This document shows positions 17,434 through 25,285 of a DNA stretch of 64,000 nt, in pieces (position 1 is the first letter of the stretch; every line of letters starts with the position of its first letter). Source of the DNA: Ruminococcaceae bacterium OttesenSCG-928-A16 (GTDB lineage: Bacteria; Bacillota; Clostridia; Oscillospirales; Ruminococcaceae). The stretch lies in contig JAJDJP010000001.1 of the NCBI GenBank assembly GCA_030267215.1, positions 186,001 through 250,000 of the forward strand, in the 5' to 3' direction. The notes beneath the pieces were generated by a model. That model ran no database searches, was not told where the DNA came from, and was given only the letters and a program-made list of their open reading frames with translations. Position numbers and translations under genes: made by a program.

Positions 17434-18252
17434 ATGGGTTTGGCTAGTGTTTTTGCAGATATTGCCCCCCTGTACGTAGGCCCTTCTGCAGAGGGAATGC
17501 GCAGTGATGAAGCCCTGTATGGCATGACGGTGCAGGTGATAAAGGAAGAAGCTGATTTTAGCCTTGTGCGTACCGAATATGGCACCGAAGGCTATACCCC
17601 TACCAAACTGCTTGGCACCAATGCCGAAATTGCCACGGCGTGGAAAAAATACAAAAAAAAGGTGGTGTTGGCGCCGTATATCGATGTGCAAAAGGCACCG
17701 GCTGCCGCTGCACAGGTGTTGGCAAATGTGCCACGGGGCGGGTTGCTGGTGGCCCTTGGTGCCCCCAATAATAGCGGCTGGCAAAAAGTAGGCCTGCCCA
17801 CCGGTACCACCGGGTACACCCGGGCCTCTTATTTGGGCGAGGTTATTTTGGATTGGACCCAGATAAGCCCTGCCGATATGCGCTGGAACCTTGTGGAAAC
17901 AGCCCTTGCCTATAATGGCACGGCAACCCGTGCGGGCGGGCGCACCCCTTTTGGCATAGACGGTGTGGGCCTTGTGGCCATGAGCTACCTGATTAATGGC
18001 GTGGTAATTGGCCGCGAAAGCTTTGTAAAGCCCGGCAGCCCCTTGCACACCATACCAGCCAGCAGCATGGACGAAGGCGACATTATTTACTTTGACACCA
18101 CCGCGGGCATGTATATGGGCGACGACCGGTTTGTGTATGTATCCGAAACGCCGGGCACCGAGGGCGTGATAGTGGGCAGCTTAAACCCCCAGCACGACGA
18201 TTACCGTGCCGATTTAGCAACCCAAATTGCTGCGGTTGGCAGTTTATTTTAA
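17434..18252 (+). CDS. SH3 and NlpC/P60-like protein lacking catalytic residues
   Basis: A 272-residue protein with two bacterial SH3-like domains (about 8-60 and 80-135) and an NlpC/P60 fold (about 150-250), the YkfC-type layout of cytoplasmic gamma-D-Glu-diamino acid peptidases. No signal peptide is present. The catalytic motif DCSG is replaced by DGVG (residues 176-179), so the nucleophilic Cys is Gly 177. The His of the HVGIYLG motif is Thr 223 in TAGMYMG. The fold-defining GGRTPFGID and MDEGDIIYF pieces remain. It is therefore probably a pseudoenzyme that binds peptide or cell-wall fragments. GGAG before ATG 17434 supports the start. It follows the Card1-like gene by 104 bases. Confidence 0.8.
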   Translation: MGLASVFADIAPLYVGPSAEGMRSDEALYGMTVQVIKEEADFSLVRTEYGTEGYTPTKLLGTNAEIATAWKKYKKKVVLAPYIDVQKAPAAAAQVLANVPRGGLLVALGAPNNSGWQKVGLPTGTTGYTRASYLGEVILDWTQISPADMRWNLVETALAYNGTATRAGGRTPFGIDGVGLVAMSYLINGVVIGRESFVKPGSPLHTIPASSMDEGDIIYFDTTAGMYMGDDRFVYVSETPGTEGVIVGSLNPQHDDYRADLATQIAAVGSLF

Positions 18253-18298
18253 TAAGCAACTTGCCAAAAACGTGGCATAATAAAAAAGGATGGAAAAC

Positions 18299-19039
18299 AT
18301 GGCTGCAAATTATTATTGCCTTTTGCTTGACCTAGATGGAACCCTGCTGGATTTTAAAGCCGCCGAGCGCGAAGCAATAACCGAAATTTTGGTTGAAGCC
18401 GGCCTGGAAAGTGGCCAGCAGCAAGCAGAAGAATTTTCGGAAATTAATAGCCAGCTTTGGGCAGCGTTAGAGCGTGGCGAAATAAAAAAAGAGCAACTGG
18501 GCCCTGAGCGGTTTGCCCGGTTTTTGGTGGCAACCGGGCAAACCGGCAATGCGGCCCAGCTAAACAAAATATACATGGATAGGCTTGCCACCAAAGCAAT
18601 GCCCATGCCCGGCGCGCGCGAGCTTTTGGAGGAACTGGCTGAATTTGCTACCCTTGCGGTAATAAGCAACGGCAACCAGCGCATTCAATTAAGCCGGCTG
18701 CAACAAAGCGGCCTAATGCCTTATTTCGATGAAATTTTTGTAAGCGAAAAACTGGGTGTAAATAAACCTTCGGCCAAGTTTTTTGATTTAGCTTTAAAAT
18801 ATTTGGGCATTAAAAACCGTGAAAAAGTGTTGGTGATTGGCGATAGCTTAACTGCTGATATACAAGGTGGCATAAACGCCCGGCTAGATACATGCTGGTG
18901 TAATTTTACCGGCGAAGAAAACCATGCAGGCGTAACCCCCACCTATACCGTGCAAAACTTTATGCAGTTAAAATTAGTGGCGATAGGAGAGGAGGAGCTG
19001 AAACTTGCAGAAAATAGAGAGAAAAAGCATCTGGTTTAA
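18299..19039 (+). CDS. HAD-superfamily phosphatase, YjjG-like
   Basis: A cytoplasmic haloacid-dehalogenase-type hydrolase: motif I LLDLDGTLLDF near the N-terminus, motif II VISNGN, motif III Lys in VNKPSAKFF, motif IV VIGDSLTADIQGG. This set with the cap after motif I is the YjjG group, which dephosphorylates (non-canonical) pyrimidine nucleotides; the exact substrate is not certain. AAGGA at 18286-18290 fits ATG 18299 better than ATG 18290, which overlaps it. The 3' end overlaps the next gene by 35 bases. Confidence 0.85.
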   Translation: MAANYYCLLLDLDGTLLDFKAAEREAITEILVEAGLESGQQQAEEFSEINSQLWAALERGEIKKEQLGPERFARFLVATGQTGNAAQLNKIYMDRLATKAMPMPGARELLEELAEFATLAVISNGNQRIQLSRLQQSGLMPYFDEIFVSEKLGVNKPSAKFFDLALKYLGIKNREKVLVIGDSLTADIQGGINARLDTCWCNFTGEENHAGVTPTYTVQNFMQLKLVAIGEEELKLAENREKKHLV

Positions 19040-19955
19040 TTCTGCCGATGGTAAAAACAAAATTGCGGGCTTTTTTTACACCTGCCCCGAGGTAGAACCC
19101 TTTTGCGTATTGCAAATTTCGCACGGGATGTGCGAATATATAGACCGCTACCAAGATTTTGCCTACTTTTTAGCCCGCAACGGGGTGGTGGTTTGCGGTA
19201 ACGACCATTTGGGGCATGGAGCCAGCGCCTCTACCGAAGACGACCTTGGCTACTTTACCGAGAAGGGCGGCCGTAAATTTGCCCTGCAAGATTTGCACAC
19301 CATGAACCAAAAAGCCCACGAGGCATACCCACATTTGCCGGTGGTTTTGCTGGGGCACAGCATGGGTAGTTTTTTTGCCCGACGCTATGCGGCCCTTTGG
19401 CCAAAAACCATAAGCGGGCTGGTTATTAGTGGCACTGGCGGGCCAAACCCATTGGCTGCGGCAGGCATTGCCATGGCAGGGTTGGTGGCCAAAATAAAGG
19501 GGCCACGGCATCGTTCGTCTTTGGTGCACAACATGGCGTTTGGGGCTTACCTTAAAAAAATAGAGAACCCCAAAACCCCTTACGATTGGATTAGCCGCGA
19601 TGAAGAAATTGTGGCTTTGTACGCAAACGACGCAAAATGTGTGTTTCAGTTTACGGTAAACGGTTTTCACGAATTATTTTCGGCCTTAAAAGATGTAAGC
19701 AGCCCCGGGTGGGCGGCCGGTATAAATAAGCAAATGCCGGTGTACATGTTTGCGGGCGACGCAGACCCCGTGGGAGATTATGGCAAAGGGGTGGTTACGG
19801 TGTACAATTGGTTGCGCGATGCGGGCGTAAAAAATGTGCAACTTAAATTGTACCCCGGCGGCCGGCACGAAATGCTGAACGAAACCAACCGCGCCGAAGT
19901 ATATGACGATGTGCTAGAGTTTTTAAAGGCGAATTTTGGCACCAACGCAGTTTAA
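19005..19955 (+). CDS. Alpha/beta hydrolase (monoacylglycerol lipase-like)
   Basis: A 316-residue serine hydrolase. The nucleophile elbow is GHSMG, the acid is probably Asp in FAGDADPVG and the His is in GGRHEML near the C-terminus; QISHGMCEYIDRY matches the oxyanion region of the lysophospholipase/monoglyceride lipase group. The start is TTG at 19005, eight bases after GGAGGAG, inside the end of the HAD gene. No signal peptide, so probably cytoplasmic and acting on lipid esters. The precise substrate is unknown. Confidence 0.85.
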   Translation: MQKIERKSIWFNSADGKNKIAGFFYTCPEVEPFCVLQISHGMCEYIDRYQDFAYFLARNGVVVCGNDHLGHGASASTEDDLGYFTEKGGRKFALQDLHTMNQKAHEAYPHLPVVLLGHSMGSFFARRYAALWPKTISGLVISGTGGPNPLAAAGIAMAGLVAKIKGPRHRSSLVHNMAFGAYLKKIENPKTPYDWISRDEEIVALYANDAKCVFQFTVNGFHELFSALKDVSSPGWAAGINKQMPVYMFAGDADPVGDYGKGVVTVYNWLRDAGVKNVQLKLYPGGRHEMLNETNRAEVYDDVLEFLKANFGTNAV

Positions 19956-19994
19956 TTAAAAAATTCCATAATAAATGGAGAAAAGGGGCATTTC

Positions 19995-21170
19995 ATGCAG
20001 GTGATTCAGGATTTTATCTACAGTATTTTTGGCTCGTTAATCGATATTATTGGCAACGACCCATGGTTATTTGTGCGCATGGTGGGCATGTGGGCCATTG
20101 GTATTTTGCTAATTTATTTGGCCATTGCTAAAGACATGGAGCCGGCGCTGCTGTTACCCATGGGCTTTGGTGCCATTTTGGTAAACTTGCCGCTTTCCGG
20201 CGCTATCGACCAAATTGGCCACGAAGGCCCGCTTAGCGTATTGTTCCGCGCGGGTATAGATACCGGGGAGCTTTTCCCCCTGCTGCTGTTTATTGGCATT
20301 GGCGCCATGATTGACTTTGGCCCGCTTTTGCAAAACCCAAAACTGCTTTTGTTTGGGGCAGCGGCGCAGTTTGGTATTTTTGTAACCATTTTGCTAGCCA
20401 GCACCATCGGGCACTTTTTCCCGGGTACCTTCACCTTTGTAGATGCTGCCAGTATTGGTATTATTGGCGCTGCCGACGGGCCCACGGCTATTTCGGTGGC
20501 AAAAGCGCTGGGTACCAAGTATATGGGGGCCATTTTGGTAGCCGCTTACAGCTACATGGCGCTGGTGCCCATTATCCAGCCCCCCTGCATCAAACTGGTT
20601 ACCACTAAAAAAGAGCGCCTTATTCGCATGCCATACACCTCCAGCGAGGTTTCTAAGCTTGTGCGCATTGCATTTCCGGTAGTGGTTACCATTATTGCGG
20701 GGCTAATTGCACCGGCCAGCGTGGCCTTGGTAGGCTTTTTAATGTTTGGTAACTTGCTGCGCGAGTGTGGTGTGCTAAACGCGCTTTCGGAAACTGCACA
20801 AAATGCGCTTGCCAACCTAATTACCATTATGCTGGGCATAACCGTAGCCACCCAAATGCAGGCAGAAATGTTTCTGACCTTTGAAACCTTGTTGATTATG
20901 GGCCTTGGCCTGTTCGCCTTTGTGTTCGATACCATTGGCGGTGTAATGCTGGCAAAACTTTACAACTTGTTTGCCAAAAATAAAGTAAACCCCATGATTG
21001 GCGCCTGCGGTATTTCTGCCTTCCCCATGAGCAGCCGCGTTGTGCACAAAATGGGCCTGCAAGAAGACCCGCAAAACTTTTTGTTAATGCACGCAGCTGG
21101 TGTAAACGTGGGCGGCCAAATTGCCAGTGTTATTGCGGGTGGTATTATTATGGGGCTGGTGGCCCGCTAA
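19995..21170 (+). CDS. Sodium-pumping decarboxylase, beta subunit
   Basis: A 391-residue integral membrane protein of the OadB/GcdB/MmdB family, the subunit that couples decarboxylation of carboxybiotin to Na+ export. The conserved segment DAASIGIIGAADGPTAISVAK (about residues 152-172) holds the key Asp of the ion pathway, and the C-terminal MHAAGVNVGGQIASVIAGG is diagnostic. Eight or more membrane segments are apparent. The carboxyltransferase and biotin-carrier subunits are not in the window, so the substrate (oxaloacetate, methylmalonyl-CoA or glutaconyl-CoA) cannot be set. A crotonate-forming lysine route nearby makes a glutaconyl-CoA link conceivable but unproven. Confidence 0.93.
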   Translation: MQVIQDFIYSIFGSLIDIIGNDPWLFVRMVGMWAIGILLIYLAIAKDMEPALLLPMGFGAILVNLPLSGAIDQIGHEGPLSVLFRAGIDTGELFPLLLFIGIGAMIDFGPLLQNPKLLLFGAAAQFGIFVTILLASTIGHFFPGTFTFVDAASIGIIGAADGPTAISVAKALGTKYMGAILVAAYSYMALVPIIQPPCIKLVTTKKERLIRMPYTSSEVSKLVRIAFPVVVTIIAGLIAPASVALVGFLMFGNLLRECGVLNALSETAQNALANLITIMLGITVATQMQAEMFLTFETLLIMGLGLFAFVFDTIGGVMLAKLYNLFAKNKVNPMIGACGISAFPMSSRVVHKMGLQEDPQNFLLMHAAGVNVGGQIASVIAGGIIMGLVAR

Positions 21171-21260
21171 AATGCGGCATTCAATAGCAACGAATAAGCA
21201 GAACGTGCTGTTTTAAAAGAATAAATGCATGTGCTGCTGCAATAGAAAGGAAGCAAGAGT

Positions 21261-21383
21261 ATGATTTTAGAAGCTTTGCAGGTAATGCTATTTGGCATGT
21301 TGGGCATTTTTATGGTAATGGGCCTTATTATTTTATCCATTACCCTGCTTAAAAAAATACCCAGCAAAAAAAAGGATGATTAA
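21261..21383 (+). CDS. OadG-like small decarboxylase subunit
   Basis: A 40-residue protein: one membrane helix (LFGMLGIFMVMGLIILSITL) followed by a short basic tail KKIPSKKKDD. The pattern of a GMxxVFxxL-type helix is that of OadG, the gamma/delta subunit that anchors decarboxylase complexes, and the position just after oadB fits. GAAAGGAAG lies about 13 bases upstream. OadG proteins are usually 80 residues or more with a cytoplasmic tail, so this is an unusually short form. Confidence 0.7.
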   Translation: MILEALQVMLFGMLGIFMVMGLIILSITLLKKIPSKKKDD

Positions 21384-21462
21384 GGCACAGTGCTGCTAGA
21401 CCACCAGTTGTAAAACAATTTTCGTTTCGCAAACCTAGCACAATGTTTTGGGAGGTTTTAGA

Positions 21463-21600
21463 ATGAAAACATTTTTAAAAGTGTTGTTGTATTTGGTAAT
21501 TATTGCCGCAGTGGTTGTTTTGGGCTTAATTATCACGGCCGAAATTGCGGGCTTTGGCTCGGTGTGGGAGCTGTTTGATTTTATTAAAGCGCAGTTTTAA
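21463..21600 (+). CDS. 45-residue single-pass membrane protein, unknown
   Basis: It starts at ATG 21463, with GGGAGG nine bases before, and encodes one helix (LLYLVIIAAVVVLGLIITAEIAG) plus a short amphipathic tail ending FDFIKAQF. It lies 79 bases after the OadG-like gene and before a strong terminator, so it is probably in the same transcript as the decarboxylase beta subunit. It is not recognised. It could be an extra small subunit of that complex. Confidence 0.65.
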   Translation: MKTFLKVLLYLVIIAAVVVLGLIITAEIAGFGSVWELFDFIKAQF

Positions 21601-21628
21601 AACAAAACTGTAAATTTAAAAAGGGTAT

Positions 21629-21666
21629 AACAAAACCCCCGGTTTTATATAACCGGGGGTTTTGTT
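21629..21666. terminator. Strong bidirectional terminator
   Basis: AACAAAACCCCCGGTT and AACCGGGGGTTTTGTT pair perfectly (16 pairs) around a six-base loop. It ends the decarboxylase unit from the left and the TSCPD gene from the right. Confidence 0.92.
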
Positions 21667-21674
21667 ATTGTGTT

Positions 21675-21932
21675 TTAGTTTGTTTCTGTGGCCAAAGCCT
21701 CGGCTAGGCAGGCGGCTATTTGCGCCGGGCAAGAGGTTTTTTTACTATCGCAGGTAATGTTTTGCAGGCGTTCAATGGCATCGGTGGCTTTTTGGCCTTG
21801 CAACATGGCGCAAAGCCCTTGCAGGTTGCCATCGCAGCCGTCCTCCACCGCCACCTGCTGGATAATACCACCTTGCAGCGTAACCGTAGTATAGCGCGAA
21901 CAAACACCTTTGTTTTTGCGGGTATGGGTCAT
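21675..21932 (-). CDS. TSCPD-domain protein, TIGR03905 type
   Basis: A small 85-residue protein with the family layout: early YTTVTLQGGIIQQVAVEDGCDGNLQG and a late TSCPAQIAACLAEAL block, with cysteines at about 11, 33, 42, 61, 68 and 75. TSCPD domains also occur at the C-terminus of B12-dependent ribonucleotide reductases, where they may bind metal; the role of the free form is unknown. It stands alone on the minus strand between the terminator and a repeat. Confidence 0.82.
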   Translation of the reverse strand: MTHTRKNKGVCSRYTTVTLQGGIIQQVAVEDGCDGNLQGLCAMLQGQKATDAIERLQNITCDSKKTSCPAQIAACLAEALATETN

Positions 21933-21988
21933 GGTAACAATACTCCTTGCGTGTTTTAGGCACGGAAATTAATTTTTGCGAAACCGCT

Positions 21989-22112
21989 TGTCATTCTGAA
22001 CGAAGTGAAGAATCTTTCTTTCGAAAACTGCACGATAAAGATTCTTCAGGCAAAAAAACGCCCTCAGAATGACATTGCTTAAAAATGAATACTTAATTTT
22101 CGGCAAAATGGG
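21989..22112. repeat. Miniature inverted-repeat element, copy 1
   Basis: The ends TGTCATTCTGAAC and TCAGAATGACA are inverted repeats enclosing about 86 bases (21989-22074) with GAAGAATCTTTCTTT near the left. Homology with a second copy at 48808 continues past the right end (TGCTTAAAAATGA onward, to about 22112). There is no coding capacity. The TCATTCTGA-GAAGAATCTT pattern is one seen widely as dispersed palindromes in bacterial genomes. Confidence 0.8.
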
Positions 22113-22225
22113 TTTCCGCATATTTTGGGTTATAGCCATACATTAGTATAGCAGTTTTTGGGCAAAATACAAGGCTGGCTATGGCATAAACCTGCACCTT
22201 GCCATTAGCAAGGTGCAGGTAAAAG

Positions 22226-22852
22226 CTAACCTCCAAAAAAGGGCGAAACCTGTGCCACTAAATCCACTGTTTTTTCTAACCCTAAACGCCCGCTGTTTAT
22301 AGAAAGATCATAGCTTTCGGCGCTGGCCCAATCACGGTCGGTATAAAAGGCGTAGTAATTGGCCCGGCTACGGTCGGTTTTACGTATCAGCGCACGGGCG
22401 GCGTCTTCCTCCAGGTTGTGGGTGCGTGCAATGCGCTGAATGCGCGCTTCGAGCGGGGCCCACACAAACACCGAAAAGGTACCCTGGCGGCCACGCAAAA
22501 TATAATCGGCACATCGGCCAATAATAACACAAGAAGAATGCTCTGCCACATCCCGAATGGTATCGGCAATGGCGTTTTGAATACGATCGTTCGGCAGATA
22601 GGCGGCGTAGGCAGCATAGTCGCTCATTTTTTCATCCACGCTGTTGTAGGCAAAAGCCGAGGTAAGGCCGCTCGCCGGCTTTTCATCGTTTTTTTCAAAC
22701 AACTCGGGTAAAATTCCGCTTTTTTCGGCTGCCTGTTTCAGCAGCTCTTTATCGTAAAAAGCAATACCCAACTGCTTGGCAAGGGTGCGGCCAATGTGGT
22801 GGCCACCACTGCCAAATTGGCGTGCAATACAAATAACTGTGTTCTCTGCCAT
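22226..22852 (-). CDS. Cytidylate-kinase-like family protein
   Basis: A 208-residue P-loop protein: Walker A ARQFGSGGHHIGRTLAKQL at residues 10-28, and DKELLKQAAEKSG, SSCVIIGRCADYILRG and RKTDRSRANYYAFYTDRDW further on, all typical of the Cmk-like (AAA_33/cytidylate kinase 2) group common in gut Firmicutes. It differs from true CMP kinases, and its substrate is not known. Transcribed alone on the minus strand. Confidence 0.85.
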   Translation of the reverse strand: MAENTVICIARQFGSGGHHIGRTLAKQLGIAFYDKELLKQAAEKSGILPELFEKNDEKPASGLTSAFAYNSVDEKMSDYAAYAAYLPNDRIQNAIADTIRDVAEHSSCVIIGRCADYILRGRQGTFSVFVWAPLEARIQRIARTHNLEEDAARALIRKTDRSRANYYAFYTDRDWASAESYDLSINSGRLGLEKTVDLVAQVSPFFGG

Positions 22853-22939
22853 ACGTCAACACTCCTTTTTTCACCTTGCATAACTACACAAACGAATAGG
22901 GGTTGCTTACACTTTAATTATACCACAAAAGAAATAAAA

Positions 22940-22975
22940 AGGTTATATTATCCTGCCGGCAGGATAATATAACCT
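22940..22975 (-). terminator. Terminator of the thiT transcript
   Basis: A perfect 36-base palindrome centred on CCTGCCGGCAGG. On the minus strand, downstream of thiT, it is followed by TTTTTATTTC, so it serves that gene. Confidence 0.88.
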
Positions 22976-22996
22976 AAGCGCAATACAAAATAATGC

Positions 22997-23587
22997 TTAG
23001 CTGCGCACAGCGGCTGGCTGGGGCAAAATATGCAGGGCTTTTACCCGGCTTAATAGCAGGGCGGCCACCAGCACAATGGCAACATCGGGCAGGCACCATG
23101 TGGCGTTATACCCAAGCGAGTATATCCACATTGGCAGGGCGGTGTCGGTGTAGGGGCCCCAAATAATCCAGCCAGAAAAAAAGCTAAAAACAAAGCGCAT
23201 AAGGCCGGTGGTACCAACCCCCACAACCAGCCCAAGGGTTGGGTTTTTAAAGCGGCCGGCAATAGGCCCTGCAAACCCAAGGCAGGCATAAGCCAAAATA
23301 TAATCCAGCAGGGCACACAACAGCATGGCAGCAAGGGTTTTTACGTAAAAAATACTGTCCATGCCTTGCATGGCTTGCAAAATGCCGTACACCGTGGCCG
23401 AGGCAAGCCCCCATTTTAACCCATGGCGAAAGCTGAAAATAATGATGGGCAGCGTAGAAAACCACGAGATGGTACCACCACGCGGCAATTTAATGCCGGG
23501 GATAGCCGACAGTGCAAAGGCAAGCGCCACCATAAGGGCGGCTTCTACCAACACAGCGGTGCGAGACATTTTGGACGGTTCTTTCAT
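22997..23587 (-). CDS. thiT: ECF thiamine transporter substrate subunit
   Basis: The S-component of an energy-coupling-factor transporter for thiamine: about six membrane helices, with the ThiT signature ISWFSTLPIIIFSFRHGLKWG and a C-terminal YNATWCLPDVAIVLV. The start is MKEPSK at 23587 after AGGAGCTTG-type spacing; the longer frame from 23671 runs into the riboswitch terminator. It needs a shared EcfA-A'-T module encoded elsewhere. The TPP riboswitch upstream confirms the thiamine link. Confidence 0.93.
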   Translation of the reverse strand: MKEPSKMSRTAVLVEAALMVALAFALSAIPGIKLPRGGTISWFSTLPIIIFSFRHGLKWGLASATVYGILQAMQGMDSIFYVKTLAAMLLCALLDYILAYACLGFAGPIAGRFKNPTLGLVVGVGTTGLMRFVFSFFSGWIIWGPYTDTALPMWIYSLGYNATWCLPDVAIVLVAALLLSRVKALHILPQPAAVRS

Positions 23588-23649
23588 AACAAGCTCCTCT
23601 TTTCTGGCCTTTAGCAACAGGCCGGTTTTTGTGTGGGACACAAAAACAA

Positions 23650-23678
23650 AGCGCCTGTGGAGGGTTTCCACAGGCGCT
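23650..23678 (-). terminator. Riboswitch-controlled terminator before thiT
   Basis: On the minus strand AGCGCCTGTGGA pairs with TCCACAGGCGCT around a short loop, followed by TTGTTTTTG. It lies between the TPP aptamer and thiT, the position of an expression platform that ends transcription when TPP is bound. Confidence 0.85.
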
Positions 23679-23698
23679 AAAAGCTGCTACTCTTTCGC

Positions 23699-23786
23699 AA
23701 AACTTCCTACGCCGGCATTACCCGGATCAGGTTGAAAGGGTCCCCATCAAACGATGGATCTCAGCCATACGGCACCCCTGTTTTTA
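23699..23786 (-). promoter_or_regulatory. TPP riboswitch (THI element)
   Basis: Minus strand: GGGGTGCCGTATGGCTGAGA, then a variable stem, then ACCCTTTCAACCTGATCCGG and GTAATGCCGGCGTAGGAAG. These are the conserved CUGAGA and ACCUGAUCCGGRUAAURCCRGCGNAGGAA cores of the thiamine pyrophosphate aptamer. It controls thiT through the adjacent terminator. Confidence 0.97.
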
Positions 23787-23827
23787 TGTCCGTTTGTATT
23801 ATAAGGCGTAGTTAAAAAAATGTCAAG

Positions 23828-25144
23828 TTAAGCAGCGGCAAGTAAAATGTTGCTTTGCTTGCGGGCGGCCACAGGTGCGCCAGCAGCAGCGGCTTCCACG
23901 GCCCAGGCATCGGCCACTGGTTTTATTTCATCAAACACGGTGGTTATCTCGGGGGTCATCCAATCGGCATACAAACCATCTTCGGCGCCGTCTTGGTACT
24001 CTATATACATAATATAGGGGTAGGCTATAGCAAGGCCAACATACTCCGAAAACTCAAACTCAAACTCTATTTCTTCGCCGGGGTTAAGTTCAAAATCGTA
24101 CTTATAAAACCATTCGTAGTTATCGTCGTATTGGTTCAACACTGCTTTCCCGTTTTCATCGTAGCAAAAAGCCATATGGTCAAAAGCAATCATGGTTTTA
24201 TCGGTGTTGTTTTTAAGCGTAAGGGTGTAGCAGTCCACACCGTCTTGCTGGTATATCTCAATGCCAACAACCTCTAGCGGGGCTTGCTGGCCTGCTTGGT
24301 AAGCGGCGGGCAATGGCGTGGCAAGGTAATTTTTGTGCGCTTGCTTTACATAATAGTACAAAGTGTCGGCGCAATCGGCAATAGAACCATTGGAAGAATA
24401 GGAAAGCTCGTTAAATTCTTCTTCGGCTTGGATGTAAACGTCTTCGCTGGTAGCGGAGGCATCTACAAAAGCAAGGCTGGCCTGCATTAGGTCCTGCAGG
24501 TCTTGCTCTACTAGTTTGGGGGCGTTTTTGGCAAAGTCCTCCAAATCTTCCTCGTAATAAGTTACATCGTAGGGGTCTTCGGCGTAGCAAATATCATCCA
24601 CCAAATTTTGGTAGTTACCTTCAGAATAATCGCCCGTAGGGGTAAGAACAGAAAACACAAATACCAAAGCAATTATGGCGCCAATAAGGGCTACGCCACC
24701 CACAACTGCGCCCACAATGCATCCGGTGTTGCTTTTTTTAGGGGGTGTTTGGTAGGGGGACATACCGGCAGAATAAGGGGACTGCCCGCCACTTGCTGGT
24801 GGGGCATACATGCTGGGTAGCTGCCCGGGCTGCGAATAACCAGCCTGTGGCGGCGCCGAATACCCTTGCGGTGGGGCCGAATAGCCCTGTGGCGGTGCCG
24901 AATAGCCTTGTGGTGGCACTGGCGGCTGGGGGGCGTATTGTGGTGGGGTTTCTACCCCTGTATTTTGTGTGGGTACGCCGTAAGCGGGGGGCTGTTGTGG
25001 CGGGGCATAGCTTGCCACGGGCGTGTTTTGCGTTGGGGTGGGCGGTGCAGCTTTGGTGGTTTTACCGCAGGCCGGGCAAAATTCTGCACCGGGTACAAGG
25101 GGGGCGCCGCAGGCCGGGCAGTTGTTGGGGGAAGTTGTTTGCAT
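23828..25144 (-). CDS. Zinc-ribbon, Pro/Gln-rich single-pass membrane protein
   Basis: A 438-residue protein from ATG 25144 (AAAGGA upstream). Residues 5-30 form a zinc ribbon (CPACGAPLVPGAEFCPACG). Residues about 35-145 are low-complexity Pro/Gln/Tyr/Ser with near-exact repeats of QGYSAPP. One membrane helix follows (CIVGAVVGGVALIGAIIALVFVFSVL), then an acidic extracytoplasmic domain rich in Tyr, Asp and Glu (about 180-420). This topology, cytoplasmic ribbon and external domain, is common in Firmicutes with unknown function. No partner gene is obvious. Confidence 0.7.
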   Translation of the reverse strand: MQTTSPNNCPACGAPLVPGAEFCPACGKTTKAAPPTPTQNTPVASYAPPQQPPAYGVPTQNTGVETPPQYAPQPPVPPQGYSAPPQGYSAPPQGYSAPPQAGYSQPGQLPSMYAPPASGGQSPYSAGMSPYQTPPKKSNTGCIVGAVVGGVALIGAIIALVFVFSVLTPTGDYSEGNYQNLVDDICYAEDPYDVTYYEEDLEDFAKNAPKLVEQDLQDLMQASLAFVDASATSEDVYIQAEEEFNELSYSSNGSIADCADTLYYYVKQAHKNYLATPLPAAYQAGQQAPLEVVGIEIYQQDGVDCYTLTLKNNTDKTMIAFDHMAFCYDENGKAVLNQYDDNYEWFYKYDFELNPGEEIEFEFEFSEYVGLAIAYPYIMYIEYQDGAEDGLYADWMTPEITTVFDEIKPVADAWAVEAAAAGAPVAARKQSNILLAAA

Positions 25145-25259
25145 AGCAGGAAAATCCTTTCTTAAAGCAAAATGCAAATGTATTCAATATTGTACTACTA
25201 TAATACAAGAAAAACGTCCTAAAGTCATCTAAAAAGCAAAACTTTTAAGCCTGGTAACA

Positions 25260-25282
25260 AAAGGGCCCAACAAAGGCCCTTT
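25260..25282 (-). terminator. Terminator of the zinc-uptake operon
   Basis: AAAGGGCC and GGCCCTTT pair around a seven-base loop directly after the znuB stop; on the minus strand it runs into TTGTTACC. The T-run is short but the position is right. Confidence 0.65.
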
Positions 25283-25285
25283 CGT

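Noticed and set aside
24843..24915. Short tandem DNA repeats resembling an array
   Set aside because: They are codons for QGYSAPP repeats within a coding frame, not a CRISPR array.
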